Assembly (NCBI GenBank): GCA_947166165.1
Contig: CAMVDK010000182.1
Location: forward strand, 1-6,398
Length of the DNA: 6,398 nucleotides
Source of the DNA: an uncultured Porphyromonadaceae bacterium
GTDB taxonomy: Bacteria > Bacteroidota > Bacteroidia > Bacteroidales > Muribaculaceae
Reading direction: 5' to 3'
A model generated the notes under the pieces. It made no database searches. It was not told where the DNA came from and saw only the letters and a program-made list of their open reading frames with translations. Of the stretch, positions 1-6,398 are shown piece after piece. Position 1 is the stretch's first letter. Each line of letters begins with the position of its first letter. Position numbers and translations under genes: made by a program.

Positions 1-905
<905 letters not shown>

Positions 906-959
906 ATGATTCTTCGTTTTATGGTTGCTATTTGGTTGATTTTGCTTTTATCTTTTATC
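906..959 (-). other. A-rich nuoH-atpD spacer with short tandem repeat
   Basis: This 54-bp gap separates the nuoH stop from the atpD start. Read on the minus strand it is strongly A-rich and begins with two copies of AGATAAA plus AG (945-960), overlapping the last base of the nuoH stop. I see no TAnnTTTG promoter element, no terminator hairpin and no Shine-Dalgarno. An A-rich leader of this kind is typical of translation starts in Bacteroidota. It probably serves as the atpD ribosome-loading region inside a longer transcript. Confidence 0.5.
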
Positions 960-2045
960 TTAATTGGCGCCGAAATACCAGTTCTGCGTCACCACGATGG
1001 CCATCACCACCAGGTTCACCAGTCCGATGGGCATCAGGTAGCGCCACTCCAGGGCCAGCATCTGGTCGATGCGCACGCGCGGGAACGACCAGCGTATCCA
1101 CATGAAGATGAACGTCATGAAGAACGCCTTGCCCAGGAACCACAGCGTGCCGGGAATGAAGTCCATCACGGCGTTGAAGCCGTCCAGACCGGGGATGTGC
1201 AGGGGCATCCAGCCGCCCAGAAACAGCAGCGAGGCGATGCCGCTCACCACAAACAGGTTCAGGTACTCGGCCAGATAGAACAGGCCGTAGTGGATGCCCG
1301 AGTACTCGGTGTGGTAGCCGGCCGTGAGCTCATGCTCGGCCTCGGGAAGGTCGAACGGGCCACGGTTGTTCTCGGCGTTGGCGGCGATGATGTAGATGAT
1401 GAAGGCAATCACCGCCGGCAGGTGGCCCTTGAAGAGGAACCAGCAGTCGCTCTGCGCCTCCACCAGCCCGGTGATGCTCATTGTGCCCGCCAGGCACACC
1501 ACCGTGAGGATGCTGATGCCCACCGAGAGCTCGTAGCTGATCATCTGGGCTCCCGAGCGCATGGCGCCTATCAGGGTGTACTTGCTGTTGCTCGACCAGC
1601 CGGCCAGCAGGATGCCCAGCACACCGATCGACGACACCGCGATGATGAAGAACACGCCGATGTTGAAGTCGATGATCTGGAAGCCCTTGCCCCACGGCAG
1701 GCAGGCAAAGGTGAGCACCGAGGCCGTCACCACCAGGAACGGAGCCAGGAAGAACAAGAACTTGTCGGTGCTCCACAACGTGATGATTTCCTTGGTCAGG
1801 ATTTTGAACACGTCGGCAAAAATCTGCAGCGAGCCGGCGGGACCCACGCGCAGCGGGCCGCGACGGCACTGAATCCAGCCGCACACCCAGCGCTCATACA
1901 TGATGTAGATCATGGCCAGCACCGAGTAGGCCAGGAGCAAGAACACTGCCACGAGCACACACTCCGTAGTGGTGGCCAGCCACGACGGCATCACACCGTT
2001 CAGCCACTCATCGAGCCAACTTGTCACAGACGATAAATCGAACAT
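960..2045 (-). CDS. nuoH: NADH-quinone oxidoreductase subunit H (complex I membrane subunit)
   Basis: NuoH (ND1 homologue) is the membrane subunit of complex I that forms the quinone-entry chamber against NuoB and NuoD and links it to the proton channels. The protein is 361 residues, normal for the family and mostly hydrophobic, with about eight membrane segments. Family signatures are intact: YERWVCG (50-56), RRGPLRVG followed by GSLQ (61-74), the loop SSNSKYTLIGAMRSGAQMIS (151-170), NNRGPFDLPEAEHELTAGY (226-244) with HTEYSG after it, and a C-terminal PRVRIDQML. I chose ATG at 2045 (MFDLSSVTSW) over the in-frame ATG at 2081 because, as I recall them, Bacteroides NuoH proteins begin MFDxSxVT, and the 12 upstream codons lie in an AT-rich intergenic-type repeat. 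It follows nuoCD by 112 bp. The next gene is atpD, not the expected nuoI. Confidence 0.96.
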   Translation of the reverse strand: MFDLSSVTSWLDEWLNGVMPSWLATTTECVLVAVFLLLAYSVLAMIYIMYERWVCGWIQCRRGPLRVGPAGSLQIFADVFKILTKEIITLWSTDKFLFFLAPFLVVTASVLTFACLPWGKGFQIIDFNIGVFFIIAVSSIGVLGILLAGWSSNSKYTLIGAMRSGAQMISYELSVGISILTVVCLAGTMSITGLVEAQSDCWFLFKGHLPAVIAFIIYIIAANAENNRGPFDLPEAEHELTAGYHTEYSGIHYGLFYLAEYLNLFVVSGIASLLFLGGWMPLHIPGLDGFNAVMDFIPGTLWFLGKAFFMTFIFMWIRWSFPRVRIDQMLALEWRYLMPIGLVNLVVMAIVVTQNWYFGAN

Positions 2046-2157
2046 ATCTCTTTGATTGATAATTGACAATGGATAATTCATTCTCTATAAGATTCGCCTA
2101 CCGGGGCGCCTCGCTCATGCCGCGAGTGGACACCGGTGCGCGCCCCCGCGCCGCGCG
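2046..2157 (-). other. nuoCD-nuoH spacer: GC-rich foldable half, AT-rich repeat half
   Basis: This 112-bp gap inside the nuo cluster is much longer than its neighbours. The half next to nuoCD is very GC-rich and can fold: 2103-2109 (GGGGCGC) pairs with 2140-2146, enclosing a smaller hairpin 2110-2114 with 2122-2126; CACCGGTG at 2131-2138 is an 8-bp perfect palindrome. No T tract follows on the minus strand. The half next to nuoH is AT-rich and, on the minus strand, contains ATTATCC then ATTGTCAATTATCAAT (2055-2079). This resembles the ATTGTCAATTATCAATT spacer motif I recall being scattered between Bacteroidales genes. The upstream in-frame ATG at 2081 that would extend NuoH falls in this half and is probably not used. 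Confidence 0.5.
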
Positions 2158-3807
2158 TCAGCGGTCGATGTCGGGAATCACGAAGTCGATCGACGCCGTG
2201 ATGGTGATCAGGTCGGCGATCATGTTGTCGCGGCACGTCAGGTCCACCACTCCAATCAGGTTGAAGCACGGCGACTGGAAGTGCATGCGGTAGGGCTTCT
2301 GGAAGGGCTTGGGGTCGCCATCGCTCTCGATGTAGACGCCAAACGCGCCACGGCTGGCCTCCACCTGCTGGTACCAGTGTCCGGCGGGCAGCTTGATCAT
2401 CTTCGGCACCTTGGCGCAGAACTCGCCCTGCAGGCCTTCCTGCTCGAGCTTGTCGCACGCCTGACGCAGAATCTTGATTGACTGCAGCATCTCGTCCATG
2501 CGCACCATGTAGCGGGCCATGCTGTCGCCCTCGGTGCGCACCACCTCGTCGAAGTCGAACTCGTCGTAGAGCGAATAGGGGTGCGTCTTGCGCACGTCGC
2601 AGTGCACGCCGCTGGCGCGTCCGCTCGGGCCGGTGATGCAGTAGTCGATGGCCTGCTCCTTCGAGAGCATGCCCACGCCTATCATGCGGTTGCGGGCAAT
2701 CACGTTGCCGGTGAACAGCTGGTGATACTCCTTCATGTTCTTCTCAATCACGTCGCAGGCGTGGCGCACATCGGCCACGAAGTCGGGATGCACGTCGGCC
2801 ACCACACCGCCTATGGTGCTGTAGCTCATCGACATGCGCGCGCCGCATGTGCGGTCGAAGATGTCGTAGATGAGCTCGCGGTCGCGGAAGCCGTAGAAGA
2901 AGGCCGTCGTGGCGCCCTGGTCCATGGTCAAGCAGCCATAGCTCAGCAGGTGCGACGACAAGCGCATCAGCTCGTCCATCATCAAGCGGATGAGCTCGGC
3001 GCGGCGCGGCACTTCCAGACCCAGCGCTTTCTCGATGCACAGGCACAGGCAGTGGCGGTTGATGTGGGCGGCCATGTAGTCCATGCGCTCGGTGTAGAGC
3101 AGCGTCTGCGGCCATGTCAGGCTCTCGCACATCTTCTCGATCCCGCGGTGGATGTAGCCGCTCACCACGTCCACCTTGCGCACAATCTCGCCGTCGAGCG
3201 ACACGCGGTAGCGCATCACGCCGTGAGTGGACGGGTGCTGCGGGCCCACGTTGATGACATACTCGTCGTCGGCAAACACCTTGCCCACTCGCTTGACCAC
3301 TTGCCCGTTCTCGTCCTCTACCCATGAGCAGGTATAGTCCTCACGCACCTCGTCGTCGAGCCTGATGGGGTTCTTCTCGGGGCTGGCGTCGTAGTCTTTG
3401 CGCAGCGGGTGGCCCACCCAGTCGTTGCGCAGGAAGAACCGGCGCATGTCGGGATGGCCCACAAACACGATGCCGAAGAAGTCGTAAGCCTCGCGCTCCT
3501 GGTAGTTGGCCACTGCCCACACGTCGCTCACGCTGTGCAGGCGCGGCTGCTGGCGGTCGGCGGCAACCACTTTCACGTGGATGATGTCGCCCGTGGCCGT
3601 GTTGGTCATATAGTAAATCACGCCCAGGGTTTCGCCCCAGTCCACGCCCACCAGGGCAATGAGCTGGTCGAAGTGCAGCTCGCTTTTCAGCGCCACTGCC
3701 AGCGCATGCCACTGCGCGTCGGGCACCTCGACAAGCAGGAACTCGCCTTCGGCATCGAACGTCGCCGCGGCGCACAGCTTGCCAATCTGTTCTTTCAAGT
3801 CAGCCAT
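2158..3807 (-). CDS. nuoCD: NADH-quinone oxidoreductase fused subunit C/D
   Basis: This is a fusion of NuoC (30-kDa) and NuoD (49-kDa), the hydrophilic subunits that surround the quinone-reduction site of complex I. The protein is 549 residues from ATG at 3807 (MADLKEQIGK); a GTG nine codons upstream is in frame but less likely. The NuoC part covers about residues 10-145, with YQEREAYDFFGIVF near 102-115 and WVGHPLRKDY at 130-139. The NuoD part runs from about 182 to the end, with GPQHPSTHG at 188-196 (a conserved quinone-site histidine), GYIHRGIEK at 217-225, and ERMDY near 240-244, whose tyrosine matches the quinone-binding tyrosine known in other complex I enzymes. It ends in the family-typical FVIPDIDR. 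It lies 43 bp after nuoB; that gap has two AACCGAAA copies on the minus strand and no clear Shine-Dalgarno. The nuoCD fusion is the normal arrangement in Bacteroides and several other groups. Confidence 0.97.
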   Translation of the reverse strand: MADLKEQIGKLCAAATFDAEGEFLLVEVPDAQWHALAVALKSELHFDQLIALVGVDWGETLGVIYYMTNTATGDIIHVKVVAADRQQPRLHSVSDVWAVANYQEREAYDFFGIVFVGHPDMRRFFLRNDWVGHPLRKDYDASPEKNPIRLDDEVREDYTCSWVEDENGQVVKRVGKVFADDEYVINVGPQHPSTHGVMRYRVSLDGEIVRKVDVVSGYIHRGIEKMCESLTWPQTLLYTERMDYMAAHINRHCLCLCIEKALGLEVPRRAELIRLMMDELMRLSSHLLSYGCLTMDQGATTAFFYGFRDRELIYDIFDRTCGARMSMSYSTIGGVVADVHPDFVADVRHACDVIEKNMKEYHQLFTGNVIARNRMIGVGMLSKEQAIDYCITGPSGRASGVHCDVRKTHPYSLYDEFDFDEVVRTEGDSMARYMVRMDEMLQSIKILRQACDKLEQEGLQGEFCAKVPKMIKLPAGHWYQQVEASRGAFGVYIESDGDPKPFQKPYRMHFQSPCFNLIGVVDLTCRDNMIADLITITASIDFVIPDIDR

Positions 3808-3850
3808 ATCAAGTCTTTCGGTTTTTCGGTTCACATCTATTCAGTGGGAG

Positions 3851-4450
3851 TCACTTGTCGTCCTCGGGCTTGTAGTGGAGCTTCTCTTTGCGGTTGGCAC
3901 CGCCCAGGAATCGGCTCACCTTGATTTTGCGCTGCAGCTGCATCAGGGCGTAGAACATCGCCTCGGGGCGGGGCGGGCAGCCGGGCAGGTAGACGTCGAC
4001 CGGGATGATCTCGTCCACGCCCTTCACCACGCAGTAGCTGTTCTTGAACGGGCCTCCACTCACGGTGCACGCGCCGCAGGCAATCACATACTTCGGCTCG
4101 GCCATCTGCTCATACAGGCGCTTGAGCACGGGGGCCATGCGGTAGGTGATGGTGCCCTGGCACATGATGTAGTCGGCCTGGCGGGGCGAGTTGCGGGCCA
4201 CCTCGGCGCCGAAGCGCGCCATGTCGTAGCGCGCGGCGCCCAGACACATGAACTCGATGGCACAGCAGCTCGTGCCAAAGCAGAACGGCCACAACGAGTT
4301 GCTGCGGCTCCAGTTGAGCAGCTGGTCGGCCTTGCCCACCACCACGTTGACGCCCGAAGCGTTCAGCTGGTTCACGAGGTCTTCAATGTAACCATTGTCC
4401 TTGAAGTCCTCATACTTCATGCTCTTGATTTTCGGCTTTTTCACTTCCAT
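3851..4450 (-). CDS. nuoB: NADH-quinone oxidoreductase subunit B (cluster N2 subunit)
   Basis: NuoB carries the terminal 4Fe-4S cluster N2, which passes electrons to quinone at the interface with NuoD and NuoH. The protein is 199 residues. The expected N2 ligands are present: the tandem pair Cys62-Cys63 in GTSCCAIEFM, Cys128 in GACTVSGGPF, and Cys158 in PGCPPRPEA. GAARYDMARFGAEVAR and SPRQADYIM are also family-typical. It has five further cysteines (57, 69, 97, 125, 140). I chose ATG at 4450 (MEVKKPKIKSMKYEDF) because I recall the same N-terminus in Bacteroides NuoB; the frame stays open upstream to 4669, but that stretch is antisense-like read-through of nuoA. The start overlaps the end of nuoA by 10 bp, and AAAGGAG lies 7 bases before the ATG, inside nuoA codons, so translational coupling is plausible. 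Confidence 0.97.
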   Translation of the reverse strand: MEVKKPKIKSMKYEDFKDNGYIEDLVNQLNASGVNVVVGKADQLLNWSRSNSLWPFCFGTSCCAIEFMCLGAARYDMARFGAEVARNSPRQADYIMCQGTITYRMAPVLKRLYEQMAEPKYVIACGACTVSGGPFKNSYCVVKGVDEIIPVDVYLPGCPPRPEAMFYALMQLQRKIKVSRFLGGANRKEKLHYKPEDDK

Positions 4451-4815
4451 CTCAAAGCTCCTTTCTTCCAGGCATAAGCCAGACCTAAAACGAGAATCAC
4501 CAGGAAAGTGCCCACAGCCGGCAGGGCTCCACTGCCCAGCTCGCGGCAGAGCGTGGCCCACGGGAAGAGGAACACCGTCTCCACATCGAACATCAGGAAC
4601 AGGATGGCAAACAAATAATAGCCCACATGGAACTGGGCCATCGAATCGCCACGCGTGGGGATGCCGCACTCATACGGCTCGCCTTTCTTCTCGGTGTAGC
4701 TGCGAGGGCCCACCAGAAAGGCTATTACCAGCGCGCCTGCCACCAGCGTCACCGCCGTCAGCACTGCCGTCACAGCCATCGTCGTGCTCTCAATACCGAA
4801 TACTGATAAATCCAT
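4441..4815 (-). CDS. nuoA: NADH-quinone oxidoreductase subunit A
   Basis: NuoA (ND3 homologue) is a small complex I membrane subunit at the junction of the hydrophilic and membrane arms. The protein is 124 residues with three hydrophobic segments, at about 13-36, 64-88 and 99-115. The conserved loop KKGEPYECGIPTRGDS (43-58) holds Cys50, which matches the ND3 loop cysteine whose exposure changes between active and resting states in mitochondrial complex I. The second helix contains FLMFDVETVFLFPWA (73-87) with the conserved acidic residues. It ends LAYAWKKGALRWK, as in Bacteroides homologues. It is the first gene of the nuo cluster. The chosen ATG gives a first helix of normal length; an internal Met13 would shorten it. 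Confidence 0.96.
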   Translation of the reverse strand: MDLSVFGIESTTMAVTAVLTAVTLVAGALVIAFLVGPRSYTEKKGEPYECGIPTRGDSMAQFHVGYYLFAILFLMFDVETVFLFPWATLCRELGSGALPAVGTFLVILVLGLAYAWKKGALRWK

Positions 4816-4832
4816 ATTACATTATATATAGA

Positions 4833-4855
4833 TGATATTGTTGTCAACAACATCA
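4833..4855. promoter_or_regulatory. Near-perfect palindrome before nuoA, candidate operator
   Basis: This 23-bp inverted repeat has a one-base centre at 4844 and 10 of 11 possible pairs (the mismatch is 4837 with 4851). The core is TTGTTG-N-CAACAA, with outer arms TGAT and ATCA. It ends 17 bp before the nuoA ATG. A one-base centre makes an RNA hairpin less favourable than a site for a dimeric DNA-binding protein, so an operator controlling nuo expression is my preferred reading. On the minus strand it contains TTGACA (4842-4847), followed 15 bp later by TATAAT (4821-4826). That pair would start transcription almost at the ATG and is probably fortuitous. Confidence 0.45.
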
Positions 4856-4979
4856 ATAGCGGCGGCCTCGCTCTGCCATGCCGCGGACGCACGAGCCGAA
4901 AGCACTGCAACACATTATCAAACAACGCATTGCGCATCCACCCGCACACCGTGGCACACACGAGCCGCTTTTGATTTGG

Positions 4980-5017
4980 CAAAATTACAAAAAAAAAATC
5001 AAACTATTGCAGGCAAA
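4980..5017 (-). promoter_or_regulatory. Probable promoter for the nuo genes
   Basis: On the minus strand, TAATTTTG at 4987-4980 matches the Bacteroidota -7 consensus TAnnTTTG exactly and is preceded by TTTG-T/AT-rich DNA. The upstream TTTG copies are at 5000-5003 (12 bp away) and 5014-5017 (26 bp away). Neither has the usual spacing of about 19-21 bp, so the -33 element is poor. A ten-T tract lies between. Transcription would start near 4972 and leave a leader of about 155 bases before nuoA. The position, downstream of the cotH-like gene and its hairpin, fits the start of the nuo transcript. Confidence 0.5.
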
Positions 5018-5105
5018 AACAATAAAATTGTTAACAACCCTACCCATCGGCGCCAATTCACGCCGCAATTCACATCGCCACTGCCCCACTCCACTGCAAC
5101 GGCAC

Positions 5106-5140
5106 GGGGGCAAAGCGGATTTGCCCACCGCTTCGCCCCC
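5106..5140 (-). terminator. Strong hairpin after the cotH-like gene
   Basis: The arm GGGGGC-A-AAGCGG (5106-5118) pairs with CCGCTT-C-GCCCCC (5128-5140), giving 12 base pairs, one A-C mismatch and a 9-base loop. It begins 24 bp after the stop codon of the cotH-like gene. No T tract follows on either strand, so it is not a textbook intrinsic terminator. It may mark or protect the 3' end of the message. Confidence 0.5.
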
Positions 5141-5164
5141 ATGATGATGCTGCACGCCGGTTGG

Positions 5165-6398
5165 CTACGATTCTTTATGTACCAGAATGTTGAGCAGGAC
5201 GTTCAGGTCGTCGACGTCGATCGACCCATCGCCGTTCAAGTCGCCCACGCGGAGGTTGGGACGCGCCTTGCGCACCAGCATGTTGATCAACGTGTTCACG
5301 TCGTCGATGTCGACGGTGCCGTCGATGCTCACGTCGCCGCGAGGGTTGAGCTTGGCGATATTCTTGTCGAGCCACTCCTTGCGGTCGAGAAACCACACGC
5401 CGCGGTCGCTGATGATGATGGCCGCCTCGAGGAAGGTGTTCCAACGCTGGTTCTCAAGTTCCATCGAGTTCATGTAGCCCTCGCCCTGCGGCGAGTCGTA
5501 GAAGTTCTGGAAGAAGGCCAGCATCTTCAGGTCGATGTTGTAGCTGTAGCGCTCCCACGCCGCGATGTAGGCGTCGACGAAGTCGCGGTTGTCGCTCCTG
5601 AAGAAGGTCTTGAGCAGCACGCTGTGGGGGCGCGACCAGCGGTCGCGGTTGTTCTCCGACGAGTCGAAGTCCCACATCAGCGGCACGGTGAGCCGGGAGC
5701 TGCCCGAGCGGTCGTTGAGCACGAAATACAGGTTCACGCCGCCGGCGTCGCTCGTGCCGACAATGTCTTCGCCCAGGCACCACTTGGCCAGCGACTCCAC
5801 ATCGAGGTATTCGGAATAGTCGCCGCCTTCGAGCACCGAGGCCTCGTAGCTCTTCAGGAAGGTGGAGATGTAGGTCTTGTCGGCACTGGTCAATTCGTCG
5901 GGATATTTAAACGAATAGTGGCGCCCGGTGCCGAGCTTGGAGCGCACGTAGTAGTCCTCCACCCACCAGTAGGAGTCATACTCCACCAGGAAACCGTCTT
6001 TGGCAATGGGGATGCGGCACGACGAGTTGCGCTTGACCGACTCCACGAGCATGTACATGCCCAAGTACTCGCCGTTCATCACCAGATTCACATATTTGTA
6101 GCCGGGAGTCCACATCATCTCGAGCAGACGGTTCACCTCGAAACCCTGCATGGCCGCCAGATACTCGTCGCGGAGCAGCAGCCAGTCCTTTTCGCGGTAG
6201 TTGGGGTTGTTGCGCTGCAGCAGGTCGCTTTTGTCCTCCAGGTGGAGCTTGTAGGGCTTCTTGTCGGCATAAGCCGATGTGTTGCCGCGAATGCGCACGG
6301 TCATGCCCTTCGCACCCTCGATGTAGTCGCCCGAGTCGTAGCGCACCTGGCCGTTCTCGCGCAGCACCATGCGCCCAGGCACTTTTGTGGCATTGATG
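5165..6398 (-). CDS. CotH kinase-like protein with C-terminal dockerin, N-terminus missing
   Basis: The gene enters from the right edge in frame (INATKVPGRMVL...) and stops with TAG at 5165-5167, so about 410 residues are visible and the start, probably with a secretion signal, is outside. Residues are counted from the codon at 6382. The CotH family pattern is clear: GMTVRIRGNTSAYADKKPYK (26-45), KDWLLLRDEY (65-74), YKYVNLVMNGEYLGMYMLVE (95-114), and MWDFDSSENNRDRW (236-249), which probably holds the catalytic or metal-binding aspartates. The C-terminus (349-401) carries two dockerin-type calcium loops: DVSIDGTVDIDD and DLNGDGSIDVDD. CotH proteins are atypical kinases; Bacillus CotH phosphorylates spore-coat proteins. 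The substrate here is unknown. I expect an exported or surface protein. The gene is codirectional with nuoA but separated by a hairpin and a promoter, so probably unrelated in function. Confidence 0.9.
   Translation of the reverse strand, partial: INATKVPGRMVLRENGQVRYDSGDYIEGAKGMTVRIRGNTSAYADKKPYKLHLEDKSDLLQRNNPNYREKDWLLLRDEYLAAMQGFEVNRLLEMMWTPGYKYVNLVMNGEYLGMYMLVESVKRNSSCRIPIAKDGFLVEYDSYWWVEDYYVRSKLGTGRHYSFKYPDELTSADKTYISTFLKSYEASVLEGGDYSEYLDVESLAKWCLGEDIVGTSDAGGVNLYFVLNDRSGSSRLTVPLMWDFDSSENNRDRWSRPHSVLLKTFFRSDNRDFVDAYIAAWERYSYNIDLKMLAFFQNFYDSPQGEGYMNSMELENQRWNTFLEAAIIISDRGVWFLDRKEWLDKNIAKLNPRGDVSIDGTVDIDDVNTLINMLVRKARPNLRVGDLNGDGSIDVDDLNVLLNILVHKES
5180..5338 (-). repeat. Two dockerin calcium-loop repeats within the cotH-like gene
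   Basis: Two 22-residue repeats (5273-5338 and 5180-5245) each have the pattern GDxxxDGxxDxDDxNxLxNxLV, separated by a nine-residue linker (RKARPNLRV). The second repeat has the full calcium-loop ligand set D-x-N-x-D-G-x-x-D-x-x-D. In the first, serine replaces asparagine at the third position. Paired loops like these form a dockerin, which binds cohesin domains or, in many Bacteroidales proteins without known cohesins, has an unassigned role. Confidence 0.85.

Larger units (their letters stand above)
4816..5164. other. Intergenic region between cotH-like gene and nuoA
   Basis: This 349-bp stretch has no credible coding sequence; the short open frames crossing it resemble no family I recognise and differ in composition from the neighbouring genes. 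From the cotH side it holds a strong hairpin (5106-5140), then unremarkable sequence (5041-5105), an AT-rich block (about 4975-5035) with a run of ten identical bases at 4989-4998 and a Bacteroidota-type promoter element. A probable untranslated leader of roughly 155 bases (4816-4972) follows, with the palindrome at 4833-4855 near its end. The leader also has GCGGC/GCCGC complementary segments near 4861-4884, a weak hairpin. Confidence 0.6.

Noticed and set aside
2046..2081. A 12-codon extension of nuoH from the ATG at 2081
   Set aside because: The codons lie in an AT-rich intergenic-type repeat, and the MFDLSSVTSW start at 2045 agrees with Bacteroides NuoH.
2581..3327. A 248-codon plus-strand open frame with very many histidines, alanines and valines
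   Set aside because: It is the mirror of nuoCD; its His/Val/Ala bias is what antisense reading of GC-rich codons yields.
4451..4669. An N-terminal extension of nuoB by 73 codons
   Set aside because: It reads nuoA in another frame, has no family similarity, and the 199-residue form from 4450 matches the usual NuoB N-terminus and length.
4821..4847. An E. coli-like TTGACA-15-TATAAT promoter before nuoA
   Set aside because: The spacing is short, transcription would start at about the ATG, and Bacteroidota mainly use a different promoter consensus; the TTGACA is part of the palindrome.
4770..5144. Short open frames on both strands in the cotH-nuoA gap
   Set aside because: They overlap the promoter and AT-rich block, have no recognisable similarity and no gene-like composition.

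Overview
The window looks like a high-GC (about 60% by eye) member of the Bacteroidales, possibly a gut or rumen Muribaculaceae- or Prevotellaceae-like organism; the family cannot be fixed from this sequence. The evidence is a fused nuoCD gene with no nuoE/F/G nearby, NuoA/B/H sequences of Bacteroides type, the extra loop in the ATP synthase beta subunit that Bacteroidota carry, a TAnnTTTG-type promoter element, and a CotH-like protein with a C-terminal dockerin.

Every convincing gene is on the minus strand, so transcription runs from high to low coordinates. At the right end (5165-6398) is the 3' part of a cotH-like gene whose protein ends in two calcium-binding dockerin repeats. A strong hairpin (5106-5140) follows it. 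The gap 4816-5164 carries the probable promoter (TAnnTTTG at 4980-4987) for the next unit and a near-perfect 23-bp palindrome (4833-4855) just before nuoA. Then come nuoA, nuoB, nuoCD and nuoH, the first part of the respiratory complex I operon. After nuoH the expected nuoI-J-K-L-M-N are absent; 54 bp later the atpD gene (F1-ATPase beta) starts and runs off the left end.

NuoB, NuoCD and NuoH form the core where electrons reach quinone through cluster N2 and where the membrane arm attaches; NuoA is a small membrane subunit at the same junction. Without NuoE/F/G the complex would have to take electrons from something other than a standard NADH module. Placing atpD directly behind nuoH would put a generator and a consumer of the ion gradient in one transcription unit, if the junction is genuine.

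Nothing here is a clearly new system. The points most worth a second look are the nuoH-atpD junction, the palindrome in front of nuoA, the structured spacer between nuoCD and nuoH, and the CotH-dockerin protein. No tRNA, rRNA, CRISPR array or mobile element was seen.
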